64,000 nucleotides of DNA, from contig NZ_CP151275.1 of the NCBI RefSeq assembly GCF_038235435.1, positions 2,790,001 through 2,854,000 on the forward strand. Reading direction: 5' to 3'. This stretch comes from Niveibacterium sp. SC-1 (GTDB lineage: Bacteria > Pseudomonadota > Gammaproteobacteria > Burkholderiales > Rhodocyclaceae). A model generated the notes under the pieces. That model was given only the letters and a program-made list of their open reading frames with translations. It was not told the origin of the DNA and ran no database searches. Below, in pieces: positions 46,088-54,088 of this stretch; the stretch's first letter is position 1, and every line of letters starts with the position of its first letter. A program made the translations under genes and the position numbers.

Positions 46088-47152
46088 ATGGATTTCAGCT
46101 GTCGCGCCCTCGCCTATTGCCGCCCGGGTTTCGAGAAGGACCTGGCCGCGGAGATGATCCAGCGCTGTGGCAAGCGCGGCGTCGCGGCCAGCGCCACGCC
46201 GCAGCTCAACGCGGGATACGTGCTGTGCGAGATCGACGCACCGCAAGAGGAAGCGCGTCTTTTCCTGCGCTTTCGTGATCTGATCTTCGCGCGCCAGCTC
46301 GTCTGGGTGCAGGCTTGGCTGGAAGACCTGCCCGAGAAGGATCGCCTCACGCCCATCATGGGTGCGCTCGACCTGCTGCACGGCCGCTTCGCACGGCTCT
46401 GGGCCGAAACCGCCGATACCAACGAAGCGAAGACGCTCTCCTCCTTCTTCAAGCGCTTCATGCCCCATCTGGAGCGCGCGCTGGTCGAACGCAAGCGCCT
46501 CATCGAGCGTGCCGAGCTGCCGACGCTGCACCTCTTCTTCCTCGATTCCTCGCGCCTGTGGATCGCCACCTCGGAGGCCAATGAAGCTTCGCAATGGCCG
46601 ATGGGCATCGCCCGTATGCGCATGCCGCGCGAAGCACCCAGCCGATCGACCCTCAAGCTCGCCGAAGCCTTCGACGCCCTGCTGACGGAAGACGAACGCA
46701 AGACCACCCTGCGCGCCGGCCTCAAGGCGGTGGATCTCGGTGCGGCACCCGGTGGCTGGACCTGGCAATTCGCGCATCGCGGCATTCTGGTCACCGCGGT
46801 GGACAACGGCCCGATGGCGGACACCGTCAAGGCGACCGGCCTCGTCGAGCACGTGCGCGCCGATGGCTTTGTGTGGAAGCCGAAGAGGCCAGTGGAGTGG
46901 ATGGTCTGCGACATGGTCGAACAGCCTTCGCGCGTCGCTCAGCTGGTGGCCGACTGGGTGGCTGCCGGGCGTTGCCGACGCTGCATCTTCAACCTGAAGC
47001 TGCCAATGAAGAAGCGTCACGAAGAGATCGAGCGTGCCCGCGCGCTGATCCACAAACGCCTCTCGGTGTCCGGCCGCGAGTGGACGCTGCGCTTCAAGCA
47101 TCTCTACCACGACCGCGAAGAAGTGACCGGTTACCTGACCGCCAGCAAGTAG
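46088..47152 (+). CDS. rlmM: 23S rRNA (cytidine-2498-2'-O)-methyltransferase
   Basis: SAM-dependent enzyme that methylates C2498 of 23S rRNA; 354 residues. The N-terminal THUMP-like domain is followed by the Rossmann methyltransferase domain with the SAM motif KAVDLGAAPGGWTWQFA. Catalytic residues of the K-D-K-E type are compatible with VCDMVEQPSRV and CIFNLKLPMKKRHEE. Length and N-terminus (MDFSCRALAYCRPGFEKDLA) match E. coli RlmM. Confidence 0.95.
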   Translation: MDFSCRALAYCRPGFEKDLAAEMIQRCGKRGVAASATPQLNAGYVLCEIDAPQEEARLFLRFRDLIFARQLVWVQAWLEDLPEKDRLTPIMGALDLLHGRFARLWAETADTNEAKTLSSFFKRFMPHLERALVERKRLIERAELPTLHLFFLDSSRLWIATSEANEASQWPMGIARMRMPREAPSRSTLKLAEAFDALLTEDERKTTLRAGLKAVDLGAAPGGWTWQFAHRGILVTAVDNGPMADTVKATGLVEHVRADGFVWKPKRPVEWMVCDMVEQPSRVAQLVADWVAAGRCRRCIFNLKLPMKKRHEEIERARALIHKRLSVSGREWTLRFKHLYHDREEVTGYLTASK

Positions 47153-47154
47153 GC

Positions 47155-47565
47155 ATGGTCAAGCCTTCCCGGCCCGCTTCGCAGTCCGCTTCCCCGCCCT
47201 GCCCCTGCGGCAGCGGAAAGTCCTATCCCGCCTGCTGCGGCCGCTTCCATTCCGGCACGCCGGCGCCGGATGCCGAAGCCTTGATGCGCTCGCGCTACAG
47301 CGCCTACGCGCTGGGCCTCGAGGCTTATCTGCTCGCCACCTGGCACGCGAGCACCCGTCCGGCCTCCGTGCTGGATGCCGCCAATCCGCCCCGCTGGATC
47401 CGGCTCAAGGTGATTTCGCATCACGCCACGGATGAGCGGGCCACGGTGCACTTCATCGCGACCTGCCGGATCCAGGGCCGCGCCGAGCACATGGAAGAGG
47501 TGAGCCGCTTCGTCTGCGAGAGCGGCCGATGGTTCTACGTGGACGGCGAGGTGTCGTCGGGCTGA
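47155..47565 (+). CDS. YchJ family protein with SEC-C zinc motif
   Basis: A 136-residue protein with an N-terminal zinc-binding SEC-C motif, CPCGSGKSYPACCGRFH, followed by the YchJ core (LMRSRYSAYALGLEAYLLAT then WIRLKVI and FVCESGRWFYVDGE). It starts 2 bp after rlmM and is probably cotranscribed. Its function is unknown. The stop region lies in a short tandem repeat of GTCGGGCTGAA. Confidence 0.9.
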   Translation: MVKPSRPASQSASPPCPCGSGKSYPACCGRFHSGTPAPDAEALMRSRYSAYALGLEAYLLATWHASTRPASVLDAANPPRWIRLKVISHHATDERATVHFIATCRIQGRAEHMEEVSRFVCESGRWFYVDGEVSSG

Positions 47566-47743
47566 ATCGGTCGGGCTGAACCAGCTACCCTCCAGTCCGC
47601 CCTGCAGGTTTTCGTCACCTCACGCATGCCTCAAGAGATCGCGGGCGAGGCCGTCAATGTTCTCAGGCGGCCACACGCTGCCATACAACACAGACGGAAA
47701 CGGACATCGCGCCAAGATCACAAGTCCGGAGCGCACAAAACAG

Positions 47744-47773
47744 AAAAGGCCACGGCAAACGCCGTGGCCTTTT
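47744..47773. terminator. Intrinsic terminator after gltX
   Basis: A 13-bp perfect stem AAAAGGCCACGGC / GCCGTGGCCTTTT with an AAAC loop lies 31 bp past the gltX stop. A and T tracts on both sides suggest it can act in either direction and also stop rlmM-ychJ transcription. Confidence 0.88.
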
Positions 47774-47804
47774 CATTTGGCACCCGCCTTGGCGGGCTGG
47801 GCGC

Positions 47805-49202
47805 CTACAGTACGCGATCGATACGTGCCAGCACGGCCTCGCGCGACATCGCTTCGAGCACGGCGTCGATCGACGGCGTCTGCGGTACGCCCAACAGCGC
47901 GACTCGCAGCGGGATCGCCACCTGCGGCATCTTCACGCCCAGTTCGGTACAGGTGTCCTTGATCGACTGGCTGAGTGCAGCCTTTTCCCAGCTCACGTCC
48001 GCCAGGCGCCCTCGCAACTTTGCCAGAGCCCCACGCGAGGCCTCGCTCAGATGCTGGATCGCGAGTTCTTCGCTGATCACCGGCTCGCGGTAGAAGGCTT
48101 CAAGCGCATCGGCGAGCTGCACCAAGGTGCTGGCGCGATCGCGATAGAGCCCGATCAGCGTCACGAGCGACGGACCTTGCGCCGTCTCCACGCCACGCTT
48201 TGCGAGGCGACGCGCGATATCTTCGGCCAGCACTTCGGGCGTGGTCTGCTTGATGTAGTGCGCGTTGAGCCAGTCGAGCTTCTCGAAGTTGAACTGGGCG
48301 GCGGACGGCGTGATGTGATCCAGGTCGAACCATTCGATCAGCTGTTCGCGCGAGATGATCTCGTCGTCACCGTGGCTCCAACCAAGGCGCGCCAGGTAAT
48401 TGATGACAGCCTCAGGCAGATAGCCGTCGTCGTCGTACTGCATCACGCTCACAGCCCCGTGGCGCTTGGAGAGTTTCTGCCCGTCCGGACCGAGGATCAT
48501 GGAGAGGTGCGCAAACTCCGGCACCTCGGCGCCCAGGGCGCGCAGGATGTTGATCTGGCGCGGCGTGTTGTTCACATGGTCGTCGCCACGGATGACGTGG
48601 GTGATGCTCATGTCCCAGTCATCGACCACAACGCAGAAGTTGTAGGTCGGCGTGCCATCGGGCCGGGCGATGATGAGGTCATCCAGTTCGCTGTTCTCGA
48701 AACTGATCTCGCCCTTCACCAGGTCACGCCATGTGACAGAGCCTTCGGCCGGGTTGCGGAAGCGCACCACCGGCTTCACCCCTTCGGGCGGCGTCGGCAG
48801 CTCCTTGCCACGCTCGGGCCGCCAGCGGCCGTCGTATCGCGGCTTCTCGCCGCGGGCGCGTTGCGCATCGCGGATCTGATCGAGCTCTTCGGGCGTGGTG
48901 TAACAGTGGTAGGCCGTCCCGTCGGCCAGCATCGCCGCCAGGACCTCCTTGTAACGGTCCATGCGCTTCATCTGATAGAACGGGCCTTCGTCCCATTCGA
49001 GGCCGAGCCATTTCATGCTCTCCAGGATGGCATCCACGGCCTCCTGCGAGGAACGCGCGACATCGGTATCTTCGATGCGCAGGACGAAATCCCCGCCGAA
49101 ACGCCGGGCAAAAGCCCAGGAGAACAGCGCGGTACGAGCGCCGCCGATATGCAGAAAACCGGTCGGGCTGGGAGCGAAACGGGTACGGACGATCTGTGTC
49201 AT
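47805..49202 (-). CDS. gltX: Glutamyl-tRNA synthetase
   Basis: Class I synthetase that charges tRNA-Glu; 465 residues, the normal length. The HIGH-type motif is [19 protein letters not shown] and the KMSKS-type motif is [12 protein letters not shown]; the intervening [20 protein letters not shown] segment matches bacterial GluRS. The ATG at 49202 gives the standard N-terminus [12 protein letters not shown]; the frame upstream to 49271 is not conserved. It is divergent from the tRNA-Val gene. Confidence 0.97.
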   Translation of the reverse strand: MTQIVRTRFAPSPTGFLHIGGARTALFSWAFARRFGGDFVLRIEDTDVARSSQEAVDAILESMKWLGLEWDEGPFYQMKRMDRYKEVLAAMLADGTAYHCYTTPEELDQIRDAQRARGEKPRYDGRWRPERGKELPTPPEGVKPVVRFRNPAEGSVTWRDLVKGEISFENSELDDLIIARPDGTPTYNFCVVVDDWDMSITHVIRGDDHVNNTPRQINILRALGAEVPEFAHLSMILGPDGQKLSKRHGAVSVMQYDDDGYLPEAVINYLARLGWSHGDDEIISREQLIEWFDLDHITPSAAQFNFEKLDWLNAHYIKQTTPEVLAEDIARRLAKRGVETAQGPSLVTLIGLYRDRASTLVQLADALEAFYREPVISEELAIQHLSEASRGALAKLRGRLADVSWEKAALSQSIKDTCTELGVKMPQVAIPLRVALLGVPQTPSIDAVLEAMSREAVLARIDRVL

Positions 49203-49271
49203 CGGGCTTCCTGGCAAGGTCGTGATTGGACGGATTCTAGCGGATACCGGGGCCCGATCTGCATGCATCAA

Positions 49272-49300
49272 TTGACGCCCGACGCCCTGCCCGCTATTAT
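49272..49300 (+). promoter_or_regulatory. Sigma-70 promoter of the first tRNA-Val gene
   Basis: TTGACG (-35, 49272-49277) and TATTAT (-10, 49295-49300) are separated by exactly 17 bases. The tRNA gene starts 18 bases after the -10 box. Confidence 0.78.
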
Positions 49301-49318
49301 CGTGGGCTTCGCATGAGA

Positions 49319-49393
49319 GGGCGGTTAGCTCAGCGGTAGAGCACTGCCTTCACACGGCAGGGGTCACTGGTTCGATCCCAGTACCGCCCACCA
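49319..49393 (+). tRNA. tRNA-Val (anticodon CAC), copy 1
   Basis: 75-nt tRNA including a genomic CCA. Acceptor stem GGGCGGT pairs with ACCGCCC; D arm GCTC-AGCGGTA-GAGC; anticodon stem CTGCC / GGCAG around TTCACAC, so the anticodon is CAC, which reads GUG (Val). T arm ACTGG-TTCGATC-CCAGT. All stems pair perfectly. It is expressed from the promoter just upstream. Confidence 0.97.
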
Positions 49394-49407
49394 CTCTCTT
49401 GTGAAGC

Positions 49408-49479
49408 AAAATCAAGAACTTGCAACCCGAACGTTGTCTAGTAAATAGCGCGGGGCGGCTCCAGTAAGTGCTTGATTTT
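49408..49479. repeat. Long inverted repeat between the two tRNA-Val genes
   Basis: Arms at 49408-49421 and 49466-49479 match over 13 of 14 bases (AAAATCAAGAACTT against AAAATCAAGCACTT when reversed), around a 44-base middle. A transcript would fold into a stem separating the two tRNAs; it could be a processing signal, a terminator-like stem or a remnant of an inserted element. Confidence 0.55.
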
Positions 49480-49526
49480 TAAAGAGCCGAAAGCTGCCAA
49501 TTAGACAGCTCTTGGGCCTCTTAGAT

Positions 49527-49601
49527 GGGCGATTAACTCAGCGGTAGAGTGCCACCTTCACACGGTGGAAGTCAGTGGTTCGATCCCACTATCGCCCACC
49601 A
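49527..49601 (+). tRNA. tRNA-Val (anticodon CAC), copy 2, prophage border
   Basis: 75-nt tRNA with CCA. Acceptor GGGCGAT pairs with ATCGCCC; D arm ACTC / GAGT; anticodon stem CCACC / GGTGG around TTCACAC; T arm AGTGG-TTCGATC-CCACT. The anticodon loop is identical to copy 1, but every stem differs with compensating changes, so it is a diverged paralogue and not a recent duplicate. Prophage genes begin about 175 bp downstream. Confidence 0.97.
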
Positions 49602-49775
49602 CCCCTTACGACGAATGCCTAGGGCAGCGAACCTGCGCGGGTGTTTTCGCACGCGCCCGTCGTCAGCGGGATCTCCGGCCTCGGCGCAATTGTCAGGGGC
49701 CACCCCCAAGAACCGATACTGATTGCCTCATTCCGGATCCTCGGAGCTCGGAGCGGCGGCATGGCTTGTGCGTGC

Positions 49776-50027
49776 CTATTCCCGAGTCGCCCACCCGGAG
49801 CACTCCTGATGAAGGCGCCGGCACTCCCCCGCCGCGCGGATAACTTCGCCCTCCCACGCCAGACGCGATCCCCAGGCCTCACTTTCGAGCGTGGGCAGTT
49901 TCGGACAGTCCTGGAAGCAGGCTGCCGGCGGTGTCCTCGCCGTTGGCGGTATCGATGGCGCCGTTGAGCAGGCCGCGATCAGCGGCAGAGAGGCGGCAGT
50001 CAGCAGGAGGCGGTTTCTGCGAGGCAT
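49776..50027 (-). CDS. Rz1-like outer-membrane spanin lipoprotein
   Basis: Lipoprotein of 83 residues that joins the i-spanin to fuse inner and outer membranes at lysis. The signal ends in LPLIAAC and is followed by a Pro-rich stretch (PSIPPTARTPPAACFQDCPK), both Rz1 hallmarks, then an unusually long Cys-containing tail. It begins inside the Rz gene in another reading frame and runs about 100 bases past its stop, so the two are overlapping. Confidence 0.8.
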   Translation of the reverse strand: MPRRNRLLLTAASLPLIAACSTAPSIPPTARTPPAACFQDCPKLPTLESEAWGSRLAWEGEVIRAAGECRRLHQECSGWATRE

Positions 50028-50295
50028 CAGCGATTCTCAGGGAAAGGTCACGGGCGCGCGCTTCGGCTTTCGTGCGTACCACCGCGGATTGCTCGAGCGC
50101 GGCTCGGTCTTGGGCGGCGATGCGCGCCCTGCCCTCTTCGGCCTTCGCCAGCTGCTGCTGGGCATCGATGGCGTTGGTGCCATGCTCCCAGCGCTTGCCG
50201 GTGGCGAAGCCGGCTCCGAAGAGCAGCGCCAGGCCGAGCACGTAGACGAGCACCTTTGCGCTGGACGCCCATGCAGTCGGGATGGCGGTCAGCAT
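49879..50295 (-). CDS. Rz-like inner-membrane spanin
   Basis: i-spanin of 138 residues: an N-terminal membrane anchor (VLVYVLGLALLFGAGFATG) followed by an alpha-helical coiled-coil part (DAQQQLAKAEEGRARIAAQD, then AVVRTKAEARARDLSLRIAD). The ATG at 50295 overlaps the endolysin stop as TGATG, which fixes the start. The outer-membrane partner is encoded within its 3' part. Confidence 0.82.
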   Translation of the reverse strand: MLTAIPTAWASSAKVLVYVLGLALLFGAGFATGKRWEHGTNAIDAQQQLAKAEEGRARIAAQDRAALEQSAVVRTKAEARARDLSLRIADASQKPPPADCRLSAADRGLLNGAIDTANGEDTAGSLLPGLSETAHARK

Positions 50296-50921
50296 CAACA
50301 GCCCAGGACCTTGCACGCACGCGCGTAGAGCTGCTCGCGCTCGGCGAGGCTGGCCAGCGCCGCACCATTGATGAGCCGCGTCACCGCGCGCACATCACCC
50401 GCGGCCGCAGGCGCACCGCACTTGCGGTCATGCCAGTACCAGCCTGCAGCACGGGTGGCAATCTCGGGCAGCGTAAGGCGATCGGGGTTTTGCAGGAGTA
50501 CCTTGGGGTCTCCGAAGAGCGTGCGACCGGCCGCGGCGTAGTTGTCGGCGAACGTCAGCTGGATCAGGCCGCGGCCGCGGTACCGCCAGCCGTCGCCGCT
50601 CGCCTCGGGACCGTTACCGAACCGCCCTGCATAGACGCGATTGGCGATGCGCTCAGGCTGGCCGAGGTAGTGCTGCGCGTCTGCGATGTCGCTGAAGCGC
50701 TTGCCGAAGACCTCGATGAGGCGCTGCGCGCTCGTGTAGTTCAAATTCTCTTCGACGCGGCGTAGCTGGCTGCTCTCGTGCCCGACCTGGGCGATGAACA
50801 TCGCGAGCGCCCTACCCTGCGGGATGTCGAACTCTGCCTGCGCCGCCGCGATGTGCGGCGCGTAAAGATCGGCGCGGCTTGCTGCGAGCGGCAGGATCTG
50901 GCGAAGACTATCGGGCGTCAC
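50295..50921 (-). CDS. Phage endolysin, glycoside hydrolase family 19
   Basis: Peptidoglycan-degrading lysin of 208 residues of the GH19 chitinase-like family. The catalytic Glu lies in FIAQVGHESSQLRRVEENLN and the substrate-binding block is GDGWRYRGRGLIQLTFADNY. There is no signal peptide, so export needs a holin. Its start overlaps the end of the upstream membrane protein gene by 14 bp. Confidence 0.92.
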   Translation of the reverse strand: MTPDSLRQILPLAASRADLYAPHIAAAQAEFDIPQGRALAMFIAQVGHESSQLRRVEENLNYTSAQRLIEVFGKRFSDIADAQHYLGQPERIANRVYAGRFGNGPEASGDGWRYRGRGLIQLTFADNYAAAGRTLFGDPKVLLQNPDRLTLPEIATRAAGWYWHDRKCGAPAAAGDVRAVTRLINGAALASLAEREQLYARACKVLGC

Positions 50922-51234
50922 GCGGGTTGTCCTTTACCAGGACATCGCGCCAACGCCGACGCTTTGCCCGTTGCGAGCGAGGGGGAAAGCTGCGTCGGTC
51001 CACCCACGCCGCTGTGGCCCTCGCGGCCATAAACGCGGCGACAACAGGTGAGCTCACCTGCATGCCGAAAGCCGCATGCGCCACTGCGCACGCACACGCA
51101 ACTTCAAGCGAGCAAGCGAGTTGCAGCGGCAAACTCGTTTTGGTACTCATGCTGTCGAGCAGACAGAGGTTGCGGAGCACGAGCGCCACGGCGCCCGCGC
51201 CTGCCACGGCGTTGACCAGGACGACGCTGTTCAT
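50908..51234 (-). CDS. Phage membrane protein, holin candidate
   Basis: 108 residues with two hydrophobic stretches, about residues 4-24 (VLVNAVAGAGAVALVLRNLC) and 45-68, and a strongly basic C-terminus (PRSQRAKRRRWRDVLVKD). The position just before the endolysin suggests a holin or antiholin. No family match is claimed. Confidence 0.6.
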   Translation of the reverse strand: MNSVVLVNAVAGAGAVALVLRNLCLLDSMSTKTSLPLQLACSLEVACACAVAHAAFGMQVSSPVVAAFMAARATAAWVDRRSFPPRSQRAKRRRWRDVLVKDNPRDAR

Positions 51235-51578
51235 TGGACGGGGCCCCCTTCAGATCTGTCTTGAGAGTCACCCCGCAGACGCCGCCATGCGCCGATCGGA
51301 TCCTCGAAGATCTTCGTCGCGGCCGCGGCAACAACGAGGCCAAAGAAGCCGCAGAGGAACGCAAGCGGCCCCAGCAGGGCCGCCGGCCAGTGCAGGTAGT
51401 AGGCGACCAGGGGCGGCACCGCTTGGGAGAAACCCAACGCCGTCGTGAAGGCCAGTACTCGCCCGCCGAGGCCCAGGTGTCGCGCCCTCGCAAGCGCGAG
51501 CGCACTGCCCCACGCGCCGAGGCCGTAGAACGACAGCTGGCCGAGGAGGCTCGTGGATTCGGGATCGGGTGCGGGCAT
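51231..51578 (-). CDS. Phage membrane protein, second holin candidate
   Basis: 115 residues with two or three hydrophobic helices (about 10-28, 39-58 and 61-89, the last containing LLGPLAFLCGFFGLVVAAAA) and a charged tail. It overlaps the next small membrane gene by 4 bp. Its size and topology suit a holin; two candidates in a row could be a holin and antiholin pair. Confidence 0.62.
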   Translation of the reverse strand: MPAPDPESTSLLGQLSFYGLGAWGSALALARARHLGLGGRVLAFTTALGFSQAVPPLVAYYLHWPAALLGPLAFLCGFFGLVVAAAATKIFEDPIGAWRRLRGDSQDRSEGGPVQ

Positions 51579-51602
51579 GCTGCCGGTTTCCTGTCTTTGT
51601 TT

Positions 51603-51824
51603 TCAGATTTCGATTTCGATGACGGCCAGATCGGGCGCGGGGCCCTCGATGACGCCGTCCCGCAGGAAGACGCGGGCGCCAACGTCCGCATCGCCGCGTG
51701 CTCGTACCTTGCTGCCGTCGGGCAGTTCCACGGTCGCGCCGCTGTCGTCCGCGTCCACCACATCCCCGACGAGCAGCGGCGCCTGCGGCAGCAGCGCGGC
51801 GAATTGGGACCAGAGGTTAGGCAT
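51603..51824 (-). CDS. Small phage protein, possible OB-fold baseplate plug
   Basis: 73 residues: NLWSQFAALLPQAPLLVGDV, then VELPDGSKVRARG and GARVFLRDGVIEGPAPDL. The beta-rich spacing resembles the OB-fold domain of gpV/gp5-type tail-tip proteins, but the similarity is only in pattern and is inferred. It overlaps the hub gene stop by 8 bp. Confidence 0.6.
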   Translation of the reverse strand: MPNLWSQFAALLPQAPLLVGDVVDADDSGATVELPDGSKVRARGDADVGARVFLRDGVIEGPAPDLAVIEIEI

Positions 51825-53667
51825 GGGTCTCGACCTCCACGACCTGGCGCACGCGCGGGTATGCAGCCGAAACGCTGTTCGCGCGGACCAGTCCGCGGCG
51901 CGTCACTGTGCCGTCGTCAAAATCGATCATGGCGCCCAGGTCGATGACGCCCACCTCGGGCAGGATCGGCAGCTCAAGCGAGACGCGCGTCTGGCGGCCG
52001 ACGTCTGACAGAACCGCCCTGCCCCGCTGGCGCGCGACGATCGGATCGGTGTTGAGCGCATCGGTGACCATGGGCGCCACCAGATCGCCAGCTGTGCCGG
52101 ACCGTTTGATGTGGGCGAGCACGCCTGCGCTTTCGCCGCTGACATAGATGGCGTTGTAGAGCGCCTTGTCCACGACCTCGATGCCTTCGACGCTTACGGG
52201 GTCGGCCGGCAGGATGATGTCGGGCGTCTCGTCGCCCCACTCCCACGGTGCCACCGGATAGCGGTGCAGGACGCTGAGCGTGCGCGCAGCGCGGGCACTG
52301 CGCACATAGCCGCCCGCCGCCTCGGCGATGCGCTTGACGGCGTCGATGGGCACGCCCTGGAAGGACCATGCGCCGGCGGGCACCAGCCAGTCGTCGAGCT
52401 GCCAGTCGAGCGACCAGCCCGTGGGCAGCACTTCTTCGGCGAGCTGTTGCGCAGTGCGCAGCTCCGTGTTTGCCCAGGAGCCAGCAGGCGCCTGTGGGGC
52501 ACCGAGCTCGGAGGCCCACCCGCGGCCGGACACCTGCAGCCGGCGCTCGCCGAAGCGTCGGGTGCGCGTGACCGATTCGGCCAGCACGCGGAAGGCCTGC
52601 CCGTTGATGCGCGCTTCGAGCAGCACGGGGTCGGGCGCCGGCATGACATCGTCCATGGCGCTCGCTGGCAGCGTGGCCTGGAATGCGCACGTCCAGGAGT
52701 CGGAATCGAAGGTCACGGAGAAGCTGGGTGCCTCGAGCACGAAGCCGTCGGCAACGCGCACGAGCTGGATGTCATTGACCACGATATAGGTCCTCAGAAC
52801 AGGCACGACGATCGGCCCAGGCGGCGTAGAGTCGTGGCGCTCGCAAACGAAGAGCAAGTTCGGAGAGCCATCCCACCGTGCGTCGAACACCAGATGCGGA
52901 TCGGGGATGTAACAGGGGTCGAACGGGGGTTCGGGAGGCCTTGGCGGTCGCACGCCGGGCCGCGGGTGCCAGGCGTTTTGCCAGCGCGCGCGCATGGACT
53001 TGGGACGCAGCAGCGCGGGGGAAAACGGGGCAGCGACGCCCCTGGAAAGACGCGCCCCTTCCTGCCAGCGTGTGGCGCGCCTCTGCCGGATCGGCGTGCG
53101 TTCCTGCCACGCTGCTGCCGTGGCGGTGGCCAGACGGCCCGCCATCTGCCAAAGCGTTGCGCGCCGGTGACGGAGGGCGGTGAGCGCCGCCCACGCGGTG
53201 GCAGTGCGGCTCGCCCGGCTCTGTGAGCGCTGCCAACCGGCCACGGTCGCGCGGCGCGAGTGGGCCAGAGCGCCCTGCGCGACCGTGACGCCGCTCAGGC
53301 ATTTTTCTGCCGAGGCCCAGACGCCAGCGACACGGCGAGACCGGGGGCTGCTCGCCGCGAACCGGCTGGATGTGGCCGCGGTTTCTGGCACCGCACGCTG
53401 CCAGCCGGCGACAACGCCAGTGCCGGGTCCGCGCAGCACCGCGTTGTCGTAGCGCGCTGCTGCGCGCAGCGCAAGCGGACGCAGCTGGCCGCGTGCCGCA
53501 ACGTCGATAGGCAGCAGCGAAACTGCAGCGATGGCCCGCAGTTGCAAACGGCCCAGGCGCGGCTGCAGCAGTACTGCGATCTCATTGGAATCCGGGCCAT
53601 CGTCACCGAACACCAGATCCGCATTGGTGCTGGGAGGCAGATGGAAGACAAGATCAGTGTCAGCCAC
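51817..53667 (-). CDS. Phage tail hub-like protein with Trp-Gln repeat arm
   Basis: A 616-residue tail protein. Residues 1-22 and 255-277 carry similar LVF segments (DLVFHLPPSTNADLVFGDD and DPHLVFDARWDGSPNLLFV). Between them residues 88-235 hold about five degenerate units of roughly 28 residues with Arg-Arg-Ala-Thr and Trp-Gln (SRRATVAGWQ, HRRATLWQ, QRRATRWQ), probably helical. The C-terminal 310 residues (VLAESVTRTRRFGERRLQVS, TAQQLAEEVLPTGW, PIDAVKRIAEAAGGYV) resemble gp27/gpD-type baseplate hubs. The next gene encodes a possible OB-fold protein, as in gp27-gp5 pairs. Confidence 0.7.
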   Translation of the reverse strand: MADTDLVFHLPPSTNADLVFGDDGPDSNEIAVLLQPRLGRLQLRAIAAVSLLPIDVAARGQLRPLALRAAARYDNAVLRGPGTGVVAGWQRAVPETAATSSRFAASSPRSRRVAGVWASAEKCLSGVTVAQGALAHSRRATVAGWQRSQSRASRTATAWAALTALRHRRATLWQMAGRLATATAAAWQERTPIRQRRATRWQEGARLSRGVAAPFSPALLRPKSMRARWQNAWHPRPGVRPPRPPEPPFDPCYIPDPHLVFDARWDGSPNLLFVCERHDSTPPGPIVVPVLRTYIVVNDIQLVRVADGFVLEAPSFSVTFDSDSWTCAFQATLPASAMDDVMPAPDPVLLEARINGQAFRVLAESVTRTRRFGERRLQVSGRGWASELGAPQAPAGSWANTELRTAQQLAEEVLPTGWSLDWQLDDWLVPAGAWSFQGVPIDAVKRIAEAAGGYVRSARAARTLSVLHRYPVAPWEWGDETPDIILPADPVSVEGIEVVDKALYNAIYVSGESAGVLAHIKRSGTAGDLVAPMVTDALNTDPIVARQRGRAVLSDVGRQTRVSLELPILPEVGVIDLGAMIDFDDGTVTRRGLVRANSVSAAYPRVRQVVEVETHA

Positions 53668-53671
53668 CGCT

Positions 53672-54088
53672 TCAGCCCTCGGTAAAGACGCCGCTCACCA
53701 GCACGACAAAGGCGCCGGCGTACATATCGACGCGCGAGAGCAAGAACTCTTCGGGCTGCGTGCCGCTGCCGTCGGCCAGCGCCGCATCGCCATCCATGCA
53801 AGGGGTGCCGCTGCCGTCGACGACACGGCCCCAGGCGGCTGTGCCGTCAATGTCGACCTGCGAAGGGTCTGGCGGCAATGCGAGCGTGAGCGCTGTAGGC
53901 GTGGCTGTCCCGCAGGGCTTGGACAACACCACACGCACAAGCGGCGGGTCGGCGGGCCAATCTGAGAGCGAGGCCGCGCGCGGCGCGGGATAGAACCAGA
54001 TTTCGGCCGGATCCGAAGCCGCATCGAGGTGATCAGCGACCGCCTGGAAACGAGCCTGCAGGACAGCGTCGGAGACTGTCAGCGTCAT
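53672..54088 (-). CDS. Phage tail-module protein, unknown function
   Basis: 138 residues, predicted beta-rich, with PAEIWFYPAPRAASLSDWPA, LVRVVLSKPCGTATPTALTL and DMYAGAFVVLVSGVFTEG. It resembles short phage proteins found next to hub genes in uncharacterised prophages; a distal role is inferred from position only. It overlaps the LamG-like gene by 4 bp. Confidence 0.65.
   Translation of the reverse strand: MTLTVSDAVLQARFQAVADHLDAASDPAEIWFYPAPRAASLSDWPADPPLVRVVLSKPCGTATPTALTLALPPDPSQVDIDGTAAWGRVVDGSGTPCMDGDAALADGSGTQPEEFLLSRVDMYAGAFVVLVSGVFTEG

Noticed and set aside
47540..47590. Tandem GTCGGGCTGAA as a regulatory repeat
   Set aside because: Only two copies, lying at the ychJ stop; likely a local duplication.
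49787..49795. 9-bp TCGCCCACC matching the 3' end of the second tRNA-Val as an att core
   Set aside because: Too short for a tRNA att core, lies within the Rz1 gene and has no integrase nearby.
52960..53406. Diversity-generating retroelement variable region in the hub gene
   Set aside because: No reverse transcriptase or template repeat in the window, and the repeats are at the N-terminal half, not at a C-terminal lectin-type variable site.
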